Source of the DNA: Sulfitobacter sp.
Lineage (GTDB): Bacteria > Pseudomonadota > Alphaproteobacteria > Rhodobacterales > Rhodobacteraceae
Direction: 5' to 3'
Assembly (NCBI GenBank): GCA_029252045.1
Contig: JAQXCD010000022.1
Location: 1-64,000 of the forward strand
Length of the DNA stretch: 64,000 nucleotides
Shown here: positions 61,431 through 64,000 of the stretch, piece by piece
How positions within the stretch are numbered: position 1 is the first letter of the stretch
How the letters are laid out: each line of letters starts with the position of its first letter
Position numbers and translations under genes: made by a program
Notes under the pieces: generated by a model
What the model was told of the DNA's origin: nothing
Databases searched by the model: none
What the model saw: only the letters and a program-made list of their open reading frames with translations

Positions 61431-63507
61431 TACTCCCCCCACAGTCGAAATTCAGGCGGCGCGTAAGCCTCGGCTGTCCGGCGCATCCTTCATTTGGGTG
61501 ATCCCGCTTCTGGCGTTGTTTGTGGCATTTGGTGTGGCATGGCAGTCCTATTCGGCGCGCGGGCCGGTGATTATCGTCGGATTCACCGATGGTTCGGGTA
61601 TTGCCGCGGGCGAGACCAAGTTGAAGTACCGCGATATCGAAGTCGGGGAGGTCGAAGAGGTCAGCTTTAGCGAAGGGTTGGCGCAGGTTGATGTGCATAT
61701 CCGCTTGCACAAGGATATTGCTGAATATGTCGATGCCAGCTCGGTTTTCTGGATTGTTCAGCCTGAGGTGACCGCACAGGGCGTGTCCGGTCTCAGCACT
61801 GTTTTGAGCGGTGTTTATATTGAAGGCTCGTGGGATAACGAAGTTGGTGAATATGCGGATACCTTCAAGGGCTCCGACGTGTCGCCGCTGATCAAACCCG
61901 GCGAAAGCGGTTTGCAGATTGCGTTCCGTACGACCACAAACGGCACACTCACCGACAATGCGCCGATTATGTTTCGTGGCATTCAGGTGGGGCAGGTCGG
62001 GCGCGCCCAGATTTCGCGCAGCGGTGCTTTCGCGATCACCGAAGGTCTGATCTATGAGGAACACCGCCATCTGATCAGCTCGTCGACACGGTTCTGGGAT
62101 ACCTCGGGGTTTAGCCTTTCGGTGGGCCCGACGGGGGCCGAGATCGACTTTTCCTCGCTTGCCACATTGATCGGCGGCGGGATTACGTTCGACACTTTTG
62201 TATCGGGCGGGGATTCTGCCTCCGACGGCGAAGTGTTCGAGGTCTTCTCGGATAAAGAGCAGGCGCGTAACAGTCTCTTCACCAAGTCCGAAGTTGATCC
62301 GCTGCGGATGAGTATCATCTTCGACGAGAATATCTCTGGTCTCGCGGTTGGGGCTGCCGTTGAGTTGAGCGGCTTCCGTATTGGCTCGGTTGAGAGCCTG
62401 TCGGGGATTGTGGACTTTAACCAGTTCGGTGACAGCCGTGTGCGCCTGAATGTGATCGTTTCGATCCAGCCCTCGCGCCTTGGATTGCCCGGCGAAGCAA
62501 CGGCTGCCGCTGCTTTGGGTCTCCTGCGTGACCGTGTGACAAGCGGGCTGCGGGCACGGCTGGCTTCGGCCAGCCTGTTGACGGGTGGATTGAAAATTCA
62601 ACTGGTGGAAGTGGAAGGCGCAACAGCTGACCAAATGCTTATTTCCAAGGTTGATCTGCCGATCATGCCAACAACAAAGAGCGAAACTTCGGATGCTGCG
62701 GCAACTGTTGAAGGCGTGTTTACGCGGATCAACAACCTGCCCATCGAAGAGCTGCTTAACAGCGCGATCAATGTGATGAATTCTGCTGAAGTGTTGATGT
62801 CAAACGGTGATCTGCAGAAAGTCCCTGGTAATGTGAGCACGCTGCTGAGTGATATTTCCGGCATTGTGACATCTGAGGATGTGAAGAACATTCCGGTCGC
62901 TTTGAACGCGACGCTGGTGCGTGTAGAAGGGCTGGTCGCAGAGCTGGAGAAGCAGCGCATCGCTGAGACATTGGGCAAGACGCTTTCCTCCGCTGCGGAA
63001 GCGGCTGACGCTGTGACCTCATCGGCTGCGGGTGTGCCCGAGCTGATTGCGAACATCCAGACTGTGGCCGAGAAAGCCGCATCGCTGGAGTTTGATACGC
63101 TTATTCAGGAGCTGACATCCCTCACTTCCTCTGCCGAGGCGTTGATCAGCAGTCCTGAGACAGCACAGCTGCCCGTGGCGCTGTCCGGTGCTTTGGACCA
63201 GCTGAATGCAACGCTGAAAGAGCTGCGCGAAGGCGGGGCGGTGCAGAACGTAAACCAGACACTGGCGTCTGCGCGTAATGCGGCGGATAGCATCGCGGTT
63301 TCTGCCCGTGATCTGCCGCAAGTCATCGACCGTCTGAACACCCTGTTTGTGCAAGCTGGCCAAACAATCGAAGGCTACAACAAGGGCGACCAGTTGAGCC
63401 GTGCTGCGGAATCCGCGTTGCGCGATATTCAACAAGCCGCCGGCGCGCTGGAAAAACTGGCGCGTACCATCGAACGCAATCCGAATTCTCTGCTGCTAGG
63501 AAGATAA
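61423..63507 (+). CDS. pqiB: PqiB/MlaD-family (MCE) intermembrane transport protein
   Basis: GPVIIVGFTDGSGIAAGETKLKYRDIEVGEVEEVSF; repeated MCE domains, 694 aa. Confidence 0.93.
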   Translation: MVDTPPTVEIQAARKPRLSGASFIWVIPLLALFVAFGVAWQSYSARGPVIIVGFTDGSGIAAGETKLKYRDIEVGEVEEVSFSEGLAQVDVHIRLHKDIAEYVDASSVFWIVQPEVTAQGVSGLSTVLSGVYIEGSWDNEVGEYADTFKGSDVSPLIKPGESGLQIAFRTTTNGTLTDNAPIMFRGIQVGQVGRAQISRSGAFAITEGLIYEEHRHLISSSTRFWDTSGFSLSVGPTGAEIDFSSLATLIGGGITFDTFVSGGDSASDGEVFEVFSDKEQARNSLFTKSEVDPLRMSIIFDENISGLAVGAAVELSGFRIGSVESLSGIVDFNQFGDSRVRLNVIVSIQPSRLGLPGEATAAAALGLLRDRVTSGLRARLASASLLTGGLKIQLVEVEGATADQMLISKVDLPIMPTTKSETSDAAATVEGVFTRINNLPIEELLNSAINVMNSAEVLMSNGDLQKVPGNVSTLLSDISGIVTSEDVKNIPVALNATLVRVEGLVAELEKQRIAETLGKTLSSAAEAADAVTSSAAGVPELIANIQTVAEKAASLEFDTLIQELTSLTSSAEALISSPETAQLPVALSGALDQLNATLKELREGGAVQNVNQTLASARNAADSIAVSARDLPQVIDRLNTLFVQAGQTIEGYNKGDQLSRAAESALRDIQQAAGALEKLARTIERNPNSLLLGR

Positions 63508-63508
63508 C

Positions 63509-64000
63509 ATGACCTTTATGAAACCTCTTGCTACCGCGGCCGCGCTGGCGTTTTTGACCGCTTGCGGCGCGCCTGACAGCATTGCTGTCCAGACGCCCGC
63601 AATTACCGAAACCGTGCGCATCGGCTTTTCCTCTGTCGAGGTAAAGGATGTCTCGCTGCCCAGCTATGCGGCAGCGGATGAAGTTGCACAGCAGGCGCCC
63701 GACGGGACTATGGTGACCTCCAAGGTTTTGTGGGCTGATGCGCCCGAGCGCGCCATCGGACTTGAGCTGAGCCGAAACCTTGCGCGCCTGACCAAGCGCC
63801 GCATCGCGTCCGAGCCTTGGCCGTTCGAGGAAGATGCCGCTGCATCTCTTGATGTGCGCTTTGCCGATCTGGTTGCGGGAACTGACGGTGTGTTCCGTGC
63901 CACAGGCCAGTATTTTGTAGGCGTTTATGAGGGCCGCGAGCGGTCCGGCCAGTTCGAGTTGAGCGTGGCCTATGATCCCGACGGTGGGCCGGGTGCAATT
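63509..64000 (+). CDS. PqiC-like lipoprotein, runs off window end
   Basis: MTFMKPLATAAALAFLTACGAPDSIAVQT lipobox LTAC; open to window end. Confidence 0.82.
   Translation, partial: MTFMKPLATAAALAFLTACGAPDSIAVQTPAITETVRIGFSSVEVKDVSLPSYAAADEVAQQAPDGTMVTSKVLWADAPERAIGLELSRNLARLTKRRIASEPWPFEEDAAASLDVRFADLVAGTDGVFRATGQYFVGVYEGRERSGQFELSVAYDPDGGPGAI

Overview
The window looks like chromosomal DNA from a Rhodobacterales (Roseobacter-group) alphaproteobacterium; this is inferred from gene content and order. It is gene-dense and mostly metabolic/housekeeping: a 5'-clipped tRNA-Arg(CCT), leuB/leuD/leuC, an MscS channel, rsfS-rlmH, glcD-glcE-glcF, gabD, gabT, a peptide ABC transporter/peptidase operon, the PhyR-NepR-EcfG general stress response cassette, and a pqiABC-like operon running off the right edge. 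Two things stand out. (1) Many ORFs carry clean single lesions: a 7-bp tandem triplication in xylB; TGA replacing the Cys of the protease TAAHC motif; TAG in a lysozyme-like gene; an A6 frameshift, a TAA, a TGA at codon 5 and a +1 frameshift in four genes of one operon; a 5-nt near-duplication at the rsfS start; TAG in a C45-type hydrolase; and a head-to-head chimera of two truncated genes near 57.05 kb. (2) The operon at 22.37-29.79 kb (long coiled-coil protein, two-part unknown protein, AAA+ ATPase, large unknown protein, two small membrane proteins) is the best candidate for an undescribed system. It also holds an AT-rich membrane/coiled-coil ORF inserted with overlapping start/stop codons at both ends. 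Other results: interleaved divergent EcfG-type promoters (GGAAC-N16/17-CGTT) between phyR and nepR with further matches at four other promoters, two short genes missed by the ORF track (nepR and a 54-aa membrane peptide), and a repeated GC-rich intergenic element. No CRISPR arrays, rRNA or transposases were seen. All assignments come from reading the sequence and motif/family memory; no database search was run.
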